Below are positions 40,209 to 51,641 of a stretch of 64,000 nucleotides of DNA, piece after piece. Position numbers and translations under genes: made by a program. The notes beneath the pieces are model-generated. The model saw only the letters and a program-made list of their open reading frames with translations. It was not told the DNA's origin and searched no databases. Each line of letters begins with the position of its first letter. Position 1 is the first letter of the stretch. The stretch comes from Serripes groenlandicus. Its lineage: Eukaryota; Mollusca; Bivalvia; Cardiida; Cardiidae. The stretch is taken from contig JASEVX010000036.1 in the NCBI GenBank assembly GCA_031761405.1, positions 434,001 through 498,000 of the forward strand, read 5' to 3'.

Positions 40209-40932
40209 AAACCCTTTCCCAATTGCAGGCACAATTTGATGCATCTGACTTTGGCGAAAAGAGAAGTTGCCCATAATAAGTAATTTCTTCTTTTGCAACA
40301 ATGTTTAAAACTCTTATTACCGTGACTCTCATTGGGAGATATCTTTTAATGCATCTGCACCAGACGGAATCATTGGGGAAAAAGGAAGTTGCCCATAACG
40401 AGCAATTTCTCTTTATTGCCACAATGTTTTCAACTCTATATATGCTTGCATGCGCACGATTAAGCGTGCATGTGCGTGATTAAGCGCGCAACCCCGCACA
40501 CTAGGTATGCTCGCGCAAGCTTGCATGCGCGCAATTAAGCGTGCTGAACCCCGCAACCTAGGTATGATCGCGCAAGCTTGCAAGCGAACAATTAAGCTTG
40601 TAAAAGTTCCTATCGCAAACATGCGCAACCTTGCAAGTTTGCGCAACCTTCATAAGGTTGCGGGAAGCATGCAAAAAACCACCATTCTGCAAGCTTAATT
40701 AAATAATAAGCTTGTGCGCGCTTACTATCACAATCTTCCTGCAAGCTTAAATATGGTTGCGGCACGCTTAGATGCAACCTTGCCACGACCTAGCTGCAAT
40801 CTTAATTAAGCTTACTGTTTTGGTTTGGGAACAATGATTAAACTTTCATTTATAGAGATTTACCATATATATGTTAGCATAGATGTTTTTCAAAGTCATC
40901 TGCTGCAGTTATGTTGTATGTGGGAAAGGATA
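40209..40932 (+). mobile_element. TTAA-1 MITE with internal duplication and a 370-bp insert
   Basis: The GACGC half appears twice (40209-40320 and 40334-40440; GAAGTTGCCCATAAYRAG in both). The ACAA half resumes at about 40830 and ends TTGTATGTGGGAAAGG. The insert between is the GCTTGCATGCGC array. Confidence 0.75.
40444..40815. repeat. GCTTGCATGCGC array inserted in a TTAA-1 copy
   Basis: Units starting GCTTGCATGCGC or GCTTGCAAGCG lie at 40444, 40519 and 40576, each followed by ATTAAGCG or ATTAAGCT; CCCCGCA-CCTAGGTATG occurs twice. Further on are GCAACCTT-CAT-AAGGTTGC (40643-40661) and several CAAGCTTAATTAA motifs. Much of it alternates purine and pyrimidine. It differs from everything else in the window in composition. 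Confidence 0.8.
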
Positions 40933-40949
40933 AATTAAACTAGTAAAAG

Positions 40950-41165
40950 AAACCCTTCCCCTTATACAGACAACATGAAAAGTCTGCTGAAGAAGACTTT
41001 TGAAAACATTTTGGGGGAAAAGAGATAATTATAAACAAATTCAATTAGCAATTTCTTCTTTGACAATATTTTCAAGTCTGCATGAAAATCATACCGCCAA
41101 TTTTACTGAATTTTCATCTTTCTTTTCAAATGTTTTCAAAGAAGATTTGCTCGAAAAGGTCATAT
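40950..41165 (+). mobile_element. TTAA-1 MITE, degenerate
   Basis: ACCCTTCCCCTTATACAGAC, GAAGAAGACTTTTGAAAACATT and TTCTTCTTTGACAATATTTTC. The right end is lost. Confidence 0.5.
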
Positions 41166-41397
41166 TATAGGTAAAATCATTGGTATGAATAAGTTTAATG
41201 TTTGTTATCAGTTTATAAATCTATAAAGTCACGATTAGTCTATTTAACAATGTTAAAATGAACATTGTAATACTTTTATAGACTTCATGTATTATGCATG
41301 GTCGGATAAATATCAAGGATTTAGGTTGTTTTTAAATGAGACGAGCAGAGCCAAGCCATGCTACACATACAAAGCTGACCTATCTGACTATTGTAAC

Positions 41398-41598
41398 TTA
41401 ACCCCATTTCCCAAATGAAATAAATCTTCTTGCTAAAGATGTGGAAAACCTGTAAAATAGAAAGCTACGTAATGTAATAGTGAAAAAAGTTGAAGATGCT
41501 AAGGCAAAATGAGAATTTGCTGATAATTAATGTTTTCAAAATGTGTCTTCTGCAAAGGCGTCAGAAAGCGTCTACATGACATTGTGGGTAAGGGTAAA
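41398..41598 (-). mobile_element. TTAA-1 MITE, diverged
   Basis: TTAACCCCATTTCCCAAATG to GCGTCTACATGACATTGTGG, then GTAAGGG. The right end has the same ATGAC extension before TGTGGG as the copy at 47484. Confidence 0.7.
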
Positions 41599-41744
41599 GT
41601 GAAGATTCAGATCTGCCTGTTCTTCCATAAAGTCTGACGTAAGATATGCAGCTTTCTTAAGGGATACATTTGTAAAAGGATATACAAAAAGGTTATAACA
41701 TGAAAACAAGTGTTTAAGTCTGTAACATAATGATAAGGTCATTC

Positions 41745-42160
41745 ATTTTTTCCCACATACACAAAATCTCCAGCAGACCACTTTGAAAGCATAAAATATA
41801 GTCAAACAGATTGAAAAGTCTCTACGAAAAACATTATAAACATTGTGATAAAAGGAGAAACTTCTCCTTTAACCCTTTCCCTCATATAAACGCTTTCTGA
41901 CGCCTCTGCAGCAGACAGCTTTTTGAAAACATAGTGACAAAAGAAGAAATTGCACAAAACGTGCAATTTCTCCTTTTGCCACAATGTTTTCCACTTGTTG
42001 TCATAGGTTATCCATTCAATTATGGAGATTTTCTATGTTTTGACAAAATTCGTTCAAAGTCGTCTGCTGCAGAATTGTCTTATGAGGGAAAGGGTTAATA
42101 GCACTTTCTCCTTTTATCACAATGTTTTAAAAAAGTTGCCAGCTTCATATGCAGGGAGAT
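41745..42160 (-). mobile_element. Outer TTAA-1 MITE, host of a nested copy
   Basis: TTTCCCACATACACAAAATC to TTGCCAGCTTCATATGCAGGG. Its inner palindrome (GATAAAAGGAGAAACTTCTCC and CTTTCTCCTTTTATCAC) is split by the copy at 41869. Confidence 0.72.
41869..42098 (+). mobile_element. Nested TTAA-1 MITE, complete
   Basis: TTAA at 41869 and 42095, 230 bp, reference-like. It lies in the palindrome of an older copy. Confidence 0.92.
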
Positions 42161-42284
42161 AACGAAGTCTGTGGTTTCAAAACCTCCGTAAGACAGCTAG
42201 AGCTCATACAATGGCAGATTATTAGTTATGTAACCTAAGTTCCCACATACAACAATTCTGCAGCAGACAACTTCCGCCAATCCA

Positions 42285-42590
42285 GGGGTTGTGAGTTGGA
42301 ACCTTAGCTAGGCCATCATTCTTTCTGACATTTGACAAAACTCAAAACAAGGGTCAGTTCTTGTTGATCCAAATTGACAAAAGTCAATGCGACATGCGTC
42401 ATTCGTCTTCCACCAATGGGCTAAGTCTATGTGGAAAAGCAGCCTGTTGCTTGGGAAGATTGTTGTGTGGAGTACTGGTGTGAGAAAACCAGGAAATGCA
42501 TGAGTAGGTGAACTGGCCTCTGTGATATAACTGAGAAATTGTTAAAAACGGCGTTAAACCCCAATCAATCAATCAATCAATTGTTGATGC
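42285..42590 (+). mobile_element. tRNA-derived SINE, family D
   Basis: The head is truncated to AATCCAGGGGTTGTGAGTTGG. The body (GACATGCGTCATTCGTC, GCAGCCTGTTGCTTGGG, TACTGGTGTGAGAAAACCAGG) ends GGCGTTAAACCCC with (CAAT)n. It matches the minus-strand copy at 60492. Confidence 0.8.
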
Positions 42591-42785
42591 AATGGGATAA
42601 TGAAAAAGTAGCCTAAGAATCTGCTTGTGTGGAGTCCTCAGGTGTGAGTCTATTTATTTGTTATAATGAAAATTTGTTGAATATCTAAGGCATTTAAAAC
42701 CACAATAATTCAATCAATCGATCATTATCTAAATGTTCTGCTACTACATTACTCTAGTGAGTGACTACATAATCTGCATGAAGCT

Positions 42786-42976
42786 TTAACCCTTTCCCTC
42801 ATATAGACGCTTTCTGACGCCTGACTGTAGCAGACGGCTTTTTGAAAACATGTCGACAAAAGAAGAAATTGCTAAAAACACTTTCTTTTAAATGCAGTTT
42901 CAATATCTTTTTATGGTATGTTTTCAAAGTTGATCGTCTGCTGCAGATTTGTTGTATGTAGGAATTAAAGGGTTAG
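42786..42976 (+). mobile_element. TTAA-1 MITE, partly deleted
   Basis: TTAA at 42786. The right end is TTGTATGTAGGAATTAAAGGG. One palindrome arm is missing. Confidence 0.78.
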
Positions 42977-43017
42977 GTTACTTCTTGTACATCCAGCTGA
43001 TCATATATTGTGTTTTT

Positions 43018-43934
43018 AGCTCACCTGTGCACGAAGTGCTCAAGGTGAGTTATTGTGATCGCCCTATGTCCGGCGTCCGTCGTGCGTTGTGCGTCGTGCG
43101 TCAACATTTTCTCATCTGTAACTGGTAGGTCAACTGGGATGAAACTTCACAGAAAGCATCCTCTCCAGAATTCCTTGAAATTTTTGGGATCCATGCAGAA
43201 TTCTGGTTTCCATGGCAACAGATGAAAAAAACTTCAAAATTCTTCTTCTCCCAAACTGATTGGCAAATTTTCAAATAATTTTGTAGAAATGTTCCTTGGA
43301 TGACCCTCTATCAGTTTCCTTTAAGCGATGTTGATTGGTCAAAAATCATGGCCGCCAGGGGGGGGGGGGCTATTTTGCCTTATATGGCTATAGTGAAAAC
43401 TTAAAAAATCTTCTCCTTTGAAAGTGTCAGGCCGATTTTCAAATAATTTTGTAGAAATGTTCCTTGGATGACCCTCTATCAGATTCCTTCAAGTCATGTT
43501 GATTGGTCGAAAAACATGGCCGCCAGAGGGGCGGGGCTATTTTGCCTTATACGGCTATAGTGAAAACTTAAAAAATCTTCTCCTCGGAAAGTGTCAGGCC
43601 GATTTTCAAATAATTTTGTTGAAATGTTCCTTGGATGATCCTCTATCAGATCCTTTCAAGCCATGTTGATTGGTCGAAAAACATGGCCGCCAGAGGGGTG
43701 GGGCTATTTTGCCGTATATGGCTATAATGAAAACTTAAAAATTCTTCTCTTCCAAAAGTGTCAGGCCAATTTTCAAACAATTTTGTAGAAACGTTCCTAG
43801 GGTGACTCTCTATCAGATTCCTTCAAGCTAAGTTGATTGGTTGGAAACTATGGCCGCCAGGGGGCGGGGCTTATATAGCTAAAGTGAAAAAAACAAAATC
43901 AGGTGAGCGATCCAGGGTCATCATGGCCCTCTAG
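43018..43934 (+). mobile_element. Helitron-like element with 168-bp tandem units (CTCACCTG type)
   Basis: The 5' end is a hairpin (CTCACCT-GTGCAC-GAA-GTGC-AAGGTGAG). A CGTCGTGCGTTGTGCGTCG tract follows, then about four units of 165-169 bp (marker TTTTGTAGAAATGTTCC at about 43279, 43447, 43616, 43781), each with ATGGCCGCCAGRGG. The 3' end is CAGGTGAGCGATCC, the hairpin AGGGTCAT-C-ATGGCCCT and CTAG (43931-43934) before T. The G12 run at 43358-43369 is in the first unit. No proteins are encoded. Confidence 0.78.
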
Positions 43935-43957
43935 TTTTACATCAGTTTTAAAATTTA

Positions 43958-44189
43958 TTAACCCTTTCCCTCATAATGACGCTTTCTGAAGCCTCTGCAG
44001 TAGACAGCTTTTTGAAAACATTGTGACAAAAGAAGAAATTGCTCAAAACAAGCAATTTCTCCTTTTGCCACAATGTTTTCCACTTTTAGTCATATTGGTT
44101 ATCCATTCAATTAAAGATATTTTCTATTTTTTGACAAAATATGTCCAAAGTCATCTGCTGCAGAATTGTTGTACGGGGGAAAGGGTTAA
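43958..44189 (+). mobile_element. TTAA-1 MITE, complete
   Basis: TTAA at 43958 and 44186. It starts 24 bp after the CTAG end of the array element. Confidence 0.9.
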
Positions 44190-44334
44190 CCTATTCTCAT
44201 ATGCAGACAAATTTTGACTAATATGCAGTGGACATTTGAAAACATTGTGATAAATGGAGAACCTTCTCATAATGAGCAATTTATCCTTTGTGTCCGAATG
44301 TTAAATTCTATAATCAGAACTTGATACACCCTTA

Positions 44335-44598
44335 TTAATCTTTTCCCTCATATGGACGCTTTCTGACGCCTCTGCAGCAGACGGCTATTTGAAAACATAG
44401 TGACAAAAGAAGAAATTGCACAAAACGTGCAATTTCTCCTTTTGACACAATGTTTTCCACTTTTAGTCATAGGTAACATCCACTCAATTATAGAGATTTT
44501 CTATTTTTTTGACGAAATACATTAAAAGTCGTCTGCTGCACCATGGTCAGATTGTTCAGTTACCTGCTGCAAATTTGTTGTATGCGGGAAAGAGTTAA
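44335..44598 (+). mobile_element. TTAA-1 MITE with two right ends
   Basis: TTAA at 44335 and 44595. After GTCGTCTGCTGCACCATGG comes a second, different ACAA end (GTTACCTGCTGCAAATTTG...GCGGGAAAGAG). The switch near 44558 is also where similarity to the second block copy begins. Confidence 0.8.
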
Positions 44599-45374
44599 AA
44601 ACGTGGTGAAAAAAAGAAGAAACCACTTATATTTTTCAAAGATTTTATTTAAAGTCATGGCTGGAAGGGTCTGAAGCATTTTTGTGCACCTAAGAACACA
44701 TAACAATTGCTTTGTGCCTGTAAGCTTTACAACGCATGACTAATACCGATTTAGGGATTAAACTCCATGCCTGCATGGGGATTCTAATGGGATTAAACTT
44801 GGAGTGTGAATAGTTAAACCATTACCCTATAACCTATTAGGGTGCCTCCAATCATTTGAAAACAAATAGAGAACTTAGATCAGTTTTGTTGGAATTAACA
44901 CTTTCCCACCTGCAGACGCAGTAGCAGCAGACCACTTTTGAAAACTTTGTGGACAAAGATTAACATACAACAAAACTGCATCAGACGACTTTGAAAAAGA
45001 TCTAGATTAAATTATGGATAATCTCTATAAATGATAGTTTATTTGATGACAAGAGATTGTGTTTGTCCACCTTGTGCACCATATTTGTGTTTAATCACCT
45101 GCCTGCTCGAAATGATAATTAATGTCCTGGGTTAGAATCTCATGAGCCTTTGGGATTTTTTGACCCTAAGGACCTAGCTAAGTACTGGTTTAAGTCTCCA
45201 GGAAGCATACAGTGAGAGTCATTACTGTAATATTAGCTGAAAGCTTGTTTTCGCAAAAAAAAAAAAAAAAAAAGAAATTGACAATTTTTATCAGTTCTCT
45301 GAGTATCTGAAATACATGTCAAATTTTGCAACAGTTCATTCAATTTCATATTGAGAAGGAAATCACATAAATGC

Positions 45375-45615
45375 CTCCAGGAATTGTGGGTTCCACTCCC
45401 AACTGGGCCAATCATTCTCTCCATTGATTGACACAAGTTACTGTGACAAGTGTCATTCATATTCTACAAATGGGTGAAAATGTGGGAAGGTAGCCAGTTG
45501 CTTGGGGAGATATGTTATGGAGAGAATTGGAGCAAGAAAGCGAGATACTAGGAATCACTATAATGGGTGAACTGGCCACTGTCATATATAACTGATACAT
45601 TGTTTGAAACTGTTA
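45375..45615 (+). mobile_element. tRNA-derived SINE, family D
   Basis: CAGGAATTGTGGGTTCCACTCC (worn B box), then GTTACTGTGACAAGTGTCATTC, GTAGCCAGTTGCTTGGGGAG and GAACTGGCCACTGTCATATA. The tail is lost. Confidence 0.65.
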
Positions 45616-46917
45616 ATTACTCTTTCAACCATGCAACAATCCTACAGCAGACGACTTTGATAAAATCTAGAATTAAAAACGGGAAATCTCTATTAATGAC
45701 TGTATATTAATAATTGAAACATTGTGGCAAAAGGAGTATTATTTTTGCCACATTGTTTTCGAAAGTCATCTGTTGCAGAGGCGTCAAATTGCCTTTGTTT
45801 GATTGTGCGAAAAGATGCTCCGATAAGTTGATTATCAATTGAAATTGTGTGGGTCAGTTATTAGAGCTGTGATTGAATGAACCCTTATACATACAACAAA
45901 TCTGAAGCAGCCAACTTTGAGAACATTTAGTAAAGAATATCTATAAATTTAACTCTTATTACTGAATATTCTAAGTTGAAAACATGATGAAAAAAAGAGA
46001 GAAATTGCTCACTATGAGCATTGTTTATTTTGCCACAATGTTTTCAACATTTGTCTTATAATTAAACGTCAGAATGAGTCTAAATGTTGAAAATGTTTAA
46101 GGGGTTTCCTTAAAGAGCAAAGGGTTCTATTTATTTAAGATTTTATATTGGGTGAGTAATGTTATTTCAAATAAATCATTCAAGATATACTTTCAGTTAA
46201 TCTTGTTTACCTTGTATCAGCTGACCAGGGGTGTACACGATTAGCTTTGTTTGACTAAGGGCCGTACTCCTCGCACGGCCTGGAATGTCGTTCTCAATGT
46301 TTGATTGACCGATCAATGTAAATATTTTATTTAATGAAAAAGTGGCGTTTTTTTTTCAACATGGTTAAACTCCTATTGACCTGATGGTCATTTAGTTGAC
46401 CATTTAAAGCCATTAGCCAACTGTCCAGCACCTCCCATATCAGTGGGATGCACACCATTCTTAATTTACTTCATGTTTGACCATTTACCTGATTTCATAT
46501 TCTTTAGTGTTGTCTAACTGAACATTTCAACGGAAACCAAAAAAAAAAGTACTTTTGTTAAATTTTAAGAATTCTTTTGATAAAGAGTTGAAAATGTTTT
46601 GGGAAATGGAATTTCTCCCTTTCTCACAATATTCTCAAAAAGTGGTCTGTGTCCGTGGATCTTTGACAATCATGGGTAAACCTCCCATTCACAAATTAAC
46701 AATACAAATCCATTTCTCAGTGTGACTTCCTTTTGTGAAAGTTTAGGGCGATTTGTTGAAAGTGATAAATATAATGTCTGATACCAGGTAATAACCCGTA
46801 ATTAGACAAAATTCTAAAACGAGCGCACTCAATATTTTATGGGGGGCACATTGACAAGTTAACTATACACTTCAGGCTGCGCCTTATTCTTCATTAGTCA
46901 TATTGTGTCATTAACCA

Positions 46918-47190
46918 ACCGCCTCGCATGTGTAGTGGGATAGTGACTGCCTCGTTTCCGGTGGTCCCAGGTTCGATCCCCTCATGCCCTCAGCCGTGTC
47001 ATACCAAAAACTTAAGAAATGGTAGTAATGGCTGCCCTTCTTTGTGCTCAGGATTGCGGGGTTAGCATAATACGACTGACTGGATGGTGTCAGGATAAAT
47101 TGGTAACTAAAATACCCAGGAAACGAAACGCCGAGATATAACGGAAAAATAATCGAAAGCGGCTTTAACACCAATCAATCAATCAATGAA
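46918..47190 (+). mobile_element. tRNA-derived SINE (family B), full length
   Basis: The head GCCTCGCATGTGTAGTGGGAT carries an A-box-like region, and the B box GGTTCGATCCC lies at 46970-46980. The body has GACTGACTGGATGGTGTCAGG, and the tail is GCGGCTTTAACACC with (CAAT)n. The duplicate lies at 51642-51916. Confidence 0.87.
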
Positions 47191-47254
47191 ACATTTACCT
47201 GATGTGATATTTCTTGATTTTCTAATGGCAACAAAATATAAGATTAATACCGGG

Positions 47255-47458
47255 TTAACCCTTTTCCTCATACACCTGCAGCAGACGGCTTTTTGAAAAC
47301 ATGGCGACAAAAGAAGAACGAGCAATTTCATCTTTTGACACCATGTTTTCAACTCTAATATAATTCAATATATATACACATTTATTTATAGAGGTTTTCC
47401 ATATTTTTACCCAGATGTTTTCAAAAACGTCTGTTGTTGTATGTGGGAAAGGGTTTAA
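47255..47458 (+). mobile_element. TTAA-1 MITE
   Basis: TTAA at 47255. CCCTTTTCCTCATACACCTGC joins the terminus directly to CTGCAG, losing GACGCTTTCTGACGC. The right CTGCTGCAGA has a deletion here but not in the copy at 51981. Confidence 0.85.
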
Positions 47459-47483
47459 GTCATCTGTATCATACAAGGATATC

Positions 47484-47693
47484 TTAACCCTTTCCCACAT
47501 ACAGCAAAAAATATAGGAACAAATATGGAAAATTCTGTATATATGACAGTATTAAAATTCGAGGAGTTAAAAATATTTTGGCAAAGGTAGAAATTGCTCA
47601 TTGTGAGCAATTTGTCTATTCCCAAAATGTTTTCAAAAGTTGTCTGCTGCAGATGCCTCAGAATGTGTCTACATGACTGTGGGAAAGAGTTAA
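47484..47693 (-). mobile_element. TTAA-1 MITE, uninterrupted allele
   Basis: TTAA at 47484 and 47690. The right end reads GTCTACATGACTGTGGGAAAGAG. Its counterpart at 52218 carries a 244-bp insertion at this point. Confidence 0.85.
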
Positions 47694-48926
47694 AATGTGG
47701 AATGCACAGGAGAGTTAGTTGACATTTAGTAAAGAACTGTAATTCTAAGCATGAAGGAGATCTGTCTTTAGTTGATTAATTGTTACTCCCTGATGTTTTA
47801 TAGAATCTATAGGACATGGATACATCAAATGGATTTCTCTGCAGACTTTTCTGTCTTGTGAGTGAACATTTGGACTGCTCCATTTAGAAAATTGTAGGTG
47901 TGATGACTTATCTTTTGTAGAGATACTCTTAAATATTTCTGAAATCAATTTGAAAAAAGAAATGAGCAGTTTTCTCTTTTCAAAATGTTTTCATCTATGA
48001 CATTCAGGTCTAACAAGATATACTTGTGATGGAAAATGCTGAAAATATTTGTAAAAATCTAACAGGGGGGGGGGCCCCTGTGAATTTCATTTGCTCCAGA
48101 GGAATGAAATCAATTCCAAAAAGAAAACAAACTAAGGTTTTTAATTGTCAAAACAGTTTCATCTGTGCAGATGAACTTGGTAGAAAAAGGTGTTGAGATT
48201 ATTGAGGGAAATTGCTGAAATTATGTATAATTATGTATTATGTATAAGAATGTATCTGCCTCCTGTGTGAAAGTCCTCTGTTCCAGAGAAAAGAATAATT
48301 ATCGCCAATTAGCCTGGTTTTGATAGACATTGTTTTGATGTGAGAAAAGAGAATTTATTTTGATACTGTACTGTTGCATGCTAGTGGATAATATACAGTT
48401 TGTTTTGTCTGGCAAAAGGTGCACTTGATTTGTTTTGAAAGCCGCTAAAATGGGCTGTTTACCAAAATCAGGCAGACTTAGCCTATAGTAATGCATACAA
48501 GTTTAAGGTTAAGTTTTAATGACATTGATTACTGTTGTTTTAACTTAATATAGACTCTGTGAAATGTCTCGGCTATTTCTCATTTTTCTGAAATAATTTT
48601 TTAAAACATTTTCTTCACTCACTGCTGCATGACCATTGCTGGATTTATATTGGTTAGGATTGAACACTTTTCCATTATGCAGATGCACTTTTAGTCATCT
48701 GCGTTGCTAAAGGAGAATTTACTTATTACCAGCATAATTCTTGCCGAAATGTTTTAAATCTATTCCATGATTTTAGTTTTCATTTACACAGCTTTTCCAT
48801 TGTTTTCAATTGTTTTTAAAGTTTTAGTGTCTGCTGCCAGTTTGTTTATTGAGAAAAGACTTAATCCTTTCCCACTAAATAAAGAAGCATTTGCAGCAGA
48901 CAACATTTGAAAACATTGTGGCAAAA

Positions 48927-49126
48927 NNNNNNNNNNNNNNNNNNNNNNNNNNNNNNNNNNNNNNNNNNNNNNNNNNNNNNNNNNNNNNNNNNNNNNNNNN
49001 NNNNNNNNNNNNNNNNNNNNNNNNNNNNNNNNNNNNNNNNNNNNNNNNNNNNNNNNNNNNNNNNNNNNNNNNNNNNNNNNNNNNNNNNNNNNNNNNNNNN
49101 NNNNNNNNNNNNNNNNNNNNNNNNNN
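48927..49126. other. Assembly gap, 200 N
   Basis: Exactly 200 undetermined bases, a typical placeholder length. It lies inside a TTAA-1 copy and between the two near-identical blocks. Confidence 0.99.
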
Positions 49127-49465
49127 AGTTACCTGCTGCAAATTTGTTGTATGCGGGAAAGAGTTAAAAACATGGTGGAAAAAAGAAGAAACCACCTACA
49201 TTTTTCAAAGATTTTATTTAAAGTCATGGCTGGAAGGGTCTGAAGCATTTTTGTGCACCTAAGAACACATAACAATTGCTTTGTGCCTGTAAGCTTTACA
49301 ACGCATGACTAATACCGATTTAGGGATTAAACTCCATGCCTGCATGGGGATTCTAATGGGATTAAACTTGGAGTGTGAATAGTTAAACCATTACCCTATA
49401 GCCTATTAGGGTGCCTCCAATCTTTTGAAAACAAATAGAGAACTAATAGATCAGTTTTGTTGGAA

Positions 49466-49687
49466 TTAACACTTTCCCACCTGCAGACGCAATAGCAGCA
49501 GACCACTTTTGAAAACTTTGTGGACAAAGGTGAAATTGCTCATGATGAGCAATTTCTCCTTTGGCCACAGTGTTTTTAACTTTTTTATCAATTAAGCTAT
49601 CTTTTATGGAGATTTTTCAGGTTATTCGTTGTCTCTATGTTTTCAAAGTTTTCTGCTGCATATTTGTTGTATGTGCTAAAGGATTAA
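49466..49687 (+). mobile_element. TTAA-1 MITE, complete in copy 2
   Basis: TTAA at 49466 and 49684. In copy 1 the segment between two AAAGG repeats (49526-49530 and 49678-49682) is deleted. Confidence 0.88.
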
Positions 49688-50094
49688 CAAACAACAAAAC
49701 TGCATCAGACGACTTTGAAAAGATCTAGATTAAATTATGGATAATCTCTATAAATGATAGTTTATTTGATGACAAGAGATTGTGTTTGTCCACCTTGTGC
49801 ACCATATTTTTGTTTAATCACCTGCCTGCTCAAAATGATAATTAATGTCCTGGATTAGAATCTCATGAGCCTTTGGGATTTTTTTACCCTAAGGACATAG
49901 CTAAGTACTGGTTTAAGTCTCCAGGAAGCAGACAGTGAGAGTCATTACTGTAATACTAGCTGAAAGCTTGTTTTCGCAAAAAAAAAAAAAAATAATAATT
50001 GACAATTTTTATCAGTTCTCTGAGTATCTGAAATACATGTCAAATTTTACAACAGTTCATTCAATTTCATATTGAGAAGGAAATCACATAAATG

Positions 50095-50335
50095 CCTCCA
50101 GGAATTGTTGGTTCCACTCCCAACTGGGCCAATCATTCTCTCCATTGATTGACACAAGTTACTGTGTCAAGTGTCATTCATATTCTACAAATGGGTGAAA
50201 ATGTGGGAAGGTAGCCAGTTGCTTGGGGAGAAATGTTATTGAGAGAATTAGAGCAAGAAAGCGAGATACTAGGAATCACTATAATGAGTGAACTGGCCAC
50301 TGTCATATATAACTGATACATTGTTTAAAACTGTG
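50095..50335 (+). mobile_element. tRNA-derived SINE, family D (duplicate)
   Basis: Counterpart of 45375-45615. It keeps AACTGTGTTAATTA where copy 1 has AACTGTTAATTA. Confidence 0.65.
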
Positions 50336-50336
50336 T

Positions 50337-50536
50337 TAATTACTCTTTCAACCATGCAACAATCCTACAGCAGACGACTTTGATAAAATCTAGAATTAAA
50401 AACGGGAAATCTCTATTAATGACTGTATATTAATAATTGAAACATTGTGGCAAAAGGAGTATTATTTTTGCCACATTGTTTTCGAAGTCATCTGTTGCAG
50501 AGGCGTCGAATTGCCTTTGTTTGATTGTGCGAAAAG
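50337..50536 (-). mobile_element. TTAA-1 MITE, palindrome loop deleted (duplicate pair)
   Basis: TTACTCTTTCAACCATGCAAC to CCTTTGTTTGATTGTGCG. The inner palindrome is reduced to AAAGGAGTATTATTTTTGCC. Counterpart 45612-45810. Confidence 0.65.
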
Positions 50537-50605
50537 GTCCATAGCTCCGATAAGTTGATTATCAATTGAAATTGTGTGGGTCAGTTATTAGAGCTGTGAT
50601 TGAAT

Positions 50606-50828
50606 GAACCCTTATACATACAACAAATCTGAAGCAGCCAACTTTGAGAACATTTAGTAAAAAATATCTATAAATTTAACTCTTATTACTGAATATTCTA
50701 AGTTGAAAACATGATGACAAAAGAGAGAAATTGCTCACTATGAGCATTGTTTATTTTGCCACAATGTTTTAAACATTTGTCTTATAATTAAACGTCAGAA
50801 TGAGTCTAAATGTTGAAAAGGTTTAAGG
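50606..50828 (-). mobile_element. TTAA-1 MITE, diverged (duplicate pair)
   Basis: GAACCCTTATACATACAACAAATC to GAGTCTAAATGTTGAAAAGG, then TTTAA. Counterpart 45881-46102. Confidence 0.65.
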
Positions 50829-51641
50829 GGTTTCCTTAAAGAGCAAAGGGTTCTATTTATTTAAGATTTTATATTGGGTGAGTAATGTTATTTCAAATAA
50901 ATCATTCAAGATATACTTTCAGTTAATCTTGTTTACCTTGTATCAGCTGACCAGGGGTGTACACGATTAGCTTTGTTTGACTAAGGGCCGTACTCCTCGC
51001 ACGGCCTGGAATGTCGTTCTCAATGTTTGATTGACCGATCAATGTAAATATTTTATTTAATGAAAAAGTGGCGTTTTTTTTTCAACATGGTTAAACTCCT
51101 ATTGACCTGATGGTCATTTAGTTGACCATTTAAAGCCATTAGCCAACTGTCCAGCACCTCCCATATCAGTGGGATGCACACCATTCTTAATTTACTTCAT
51201 GTTTGACCATTTACCTGATTTCATATTCTTTAGTGTTGTCTAACTGAACATTTCAATGGAAACCAAAAAAAAAAGTACTTTTGTTAAATTTTAAGAATTC
51301 TTTTGATAAAGAGTTGAAAATGTTTTGGGAAATGGAATTTCTCCATTTCTCACAATATTCTCAAAAAGTGGTCTGTGTCCGTGGACCTTTGACAATCATG
51401 GGTAAACCTCCCATTCACAAATTAACAATACAAATCCATTTCTCAGTGTGACTTCCTTTTGTGAAAGTTTAGGGCGATTTGTTGAAAGTGATAAATATAA
51501 TGTCTGATACCAGGTAATAACCCGTAATTAGACAAAATTCTAAAACGAGCGCACTCAATATTTTATGGGGGGCACATTGACAAGTTAACTATACACTTCA
51601 GGCTGCGCCTTATTCTTCATTAGTCATATTGAGTCATTAAC

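Larger units (their letters stand above)
44558..48926 (+). other. Duplicated block, copy 1 (4369 bp, up to the gap)
   Basis: It matches 49127-53873 throughout at high identity (scattered single-base changes). It starts at AGTTACCTGCTGCAAATTTG, the same bases that follow the gap. It contains TTAA-1 copies (44897-44962 truncated; 45612-45810; 45881-46102; 47255-47458; 47484-47693; 48661-48860; 48861-gap), a family-D SINE (about 45375-45615) and a family-B SINE. A 153-bp part of one TTAA-1 copy is missing relative to copy 2. Confidence 0.93.

Noticed and set aside
48875..49262. Frames spanning the N run
   Set aside because: They exist only because N codons do not stop translation.
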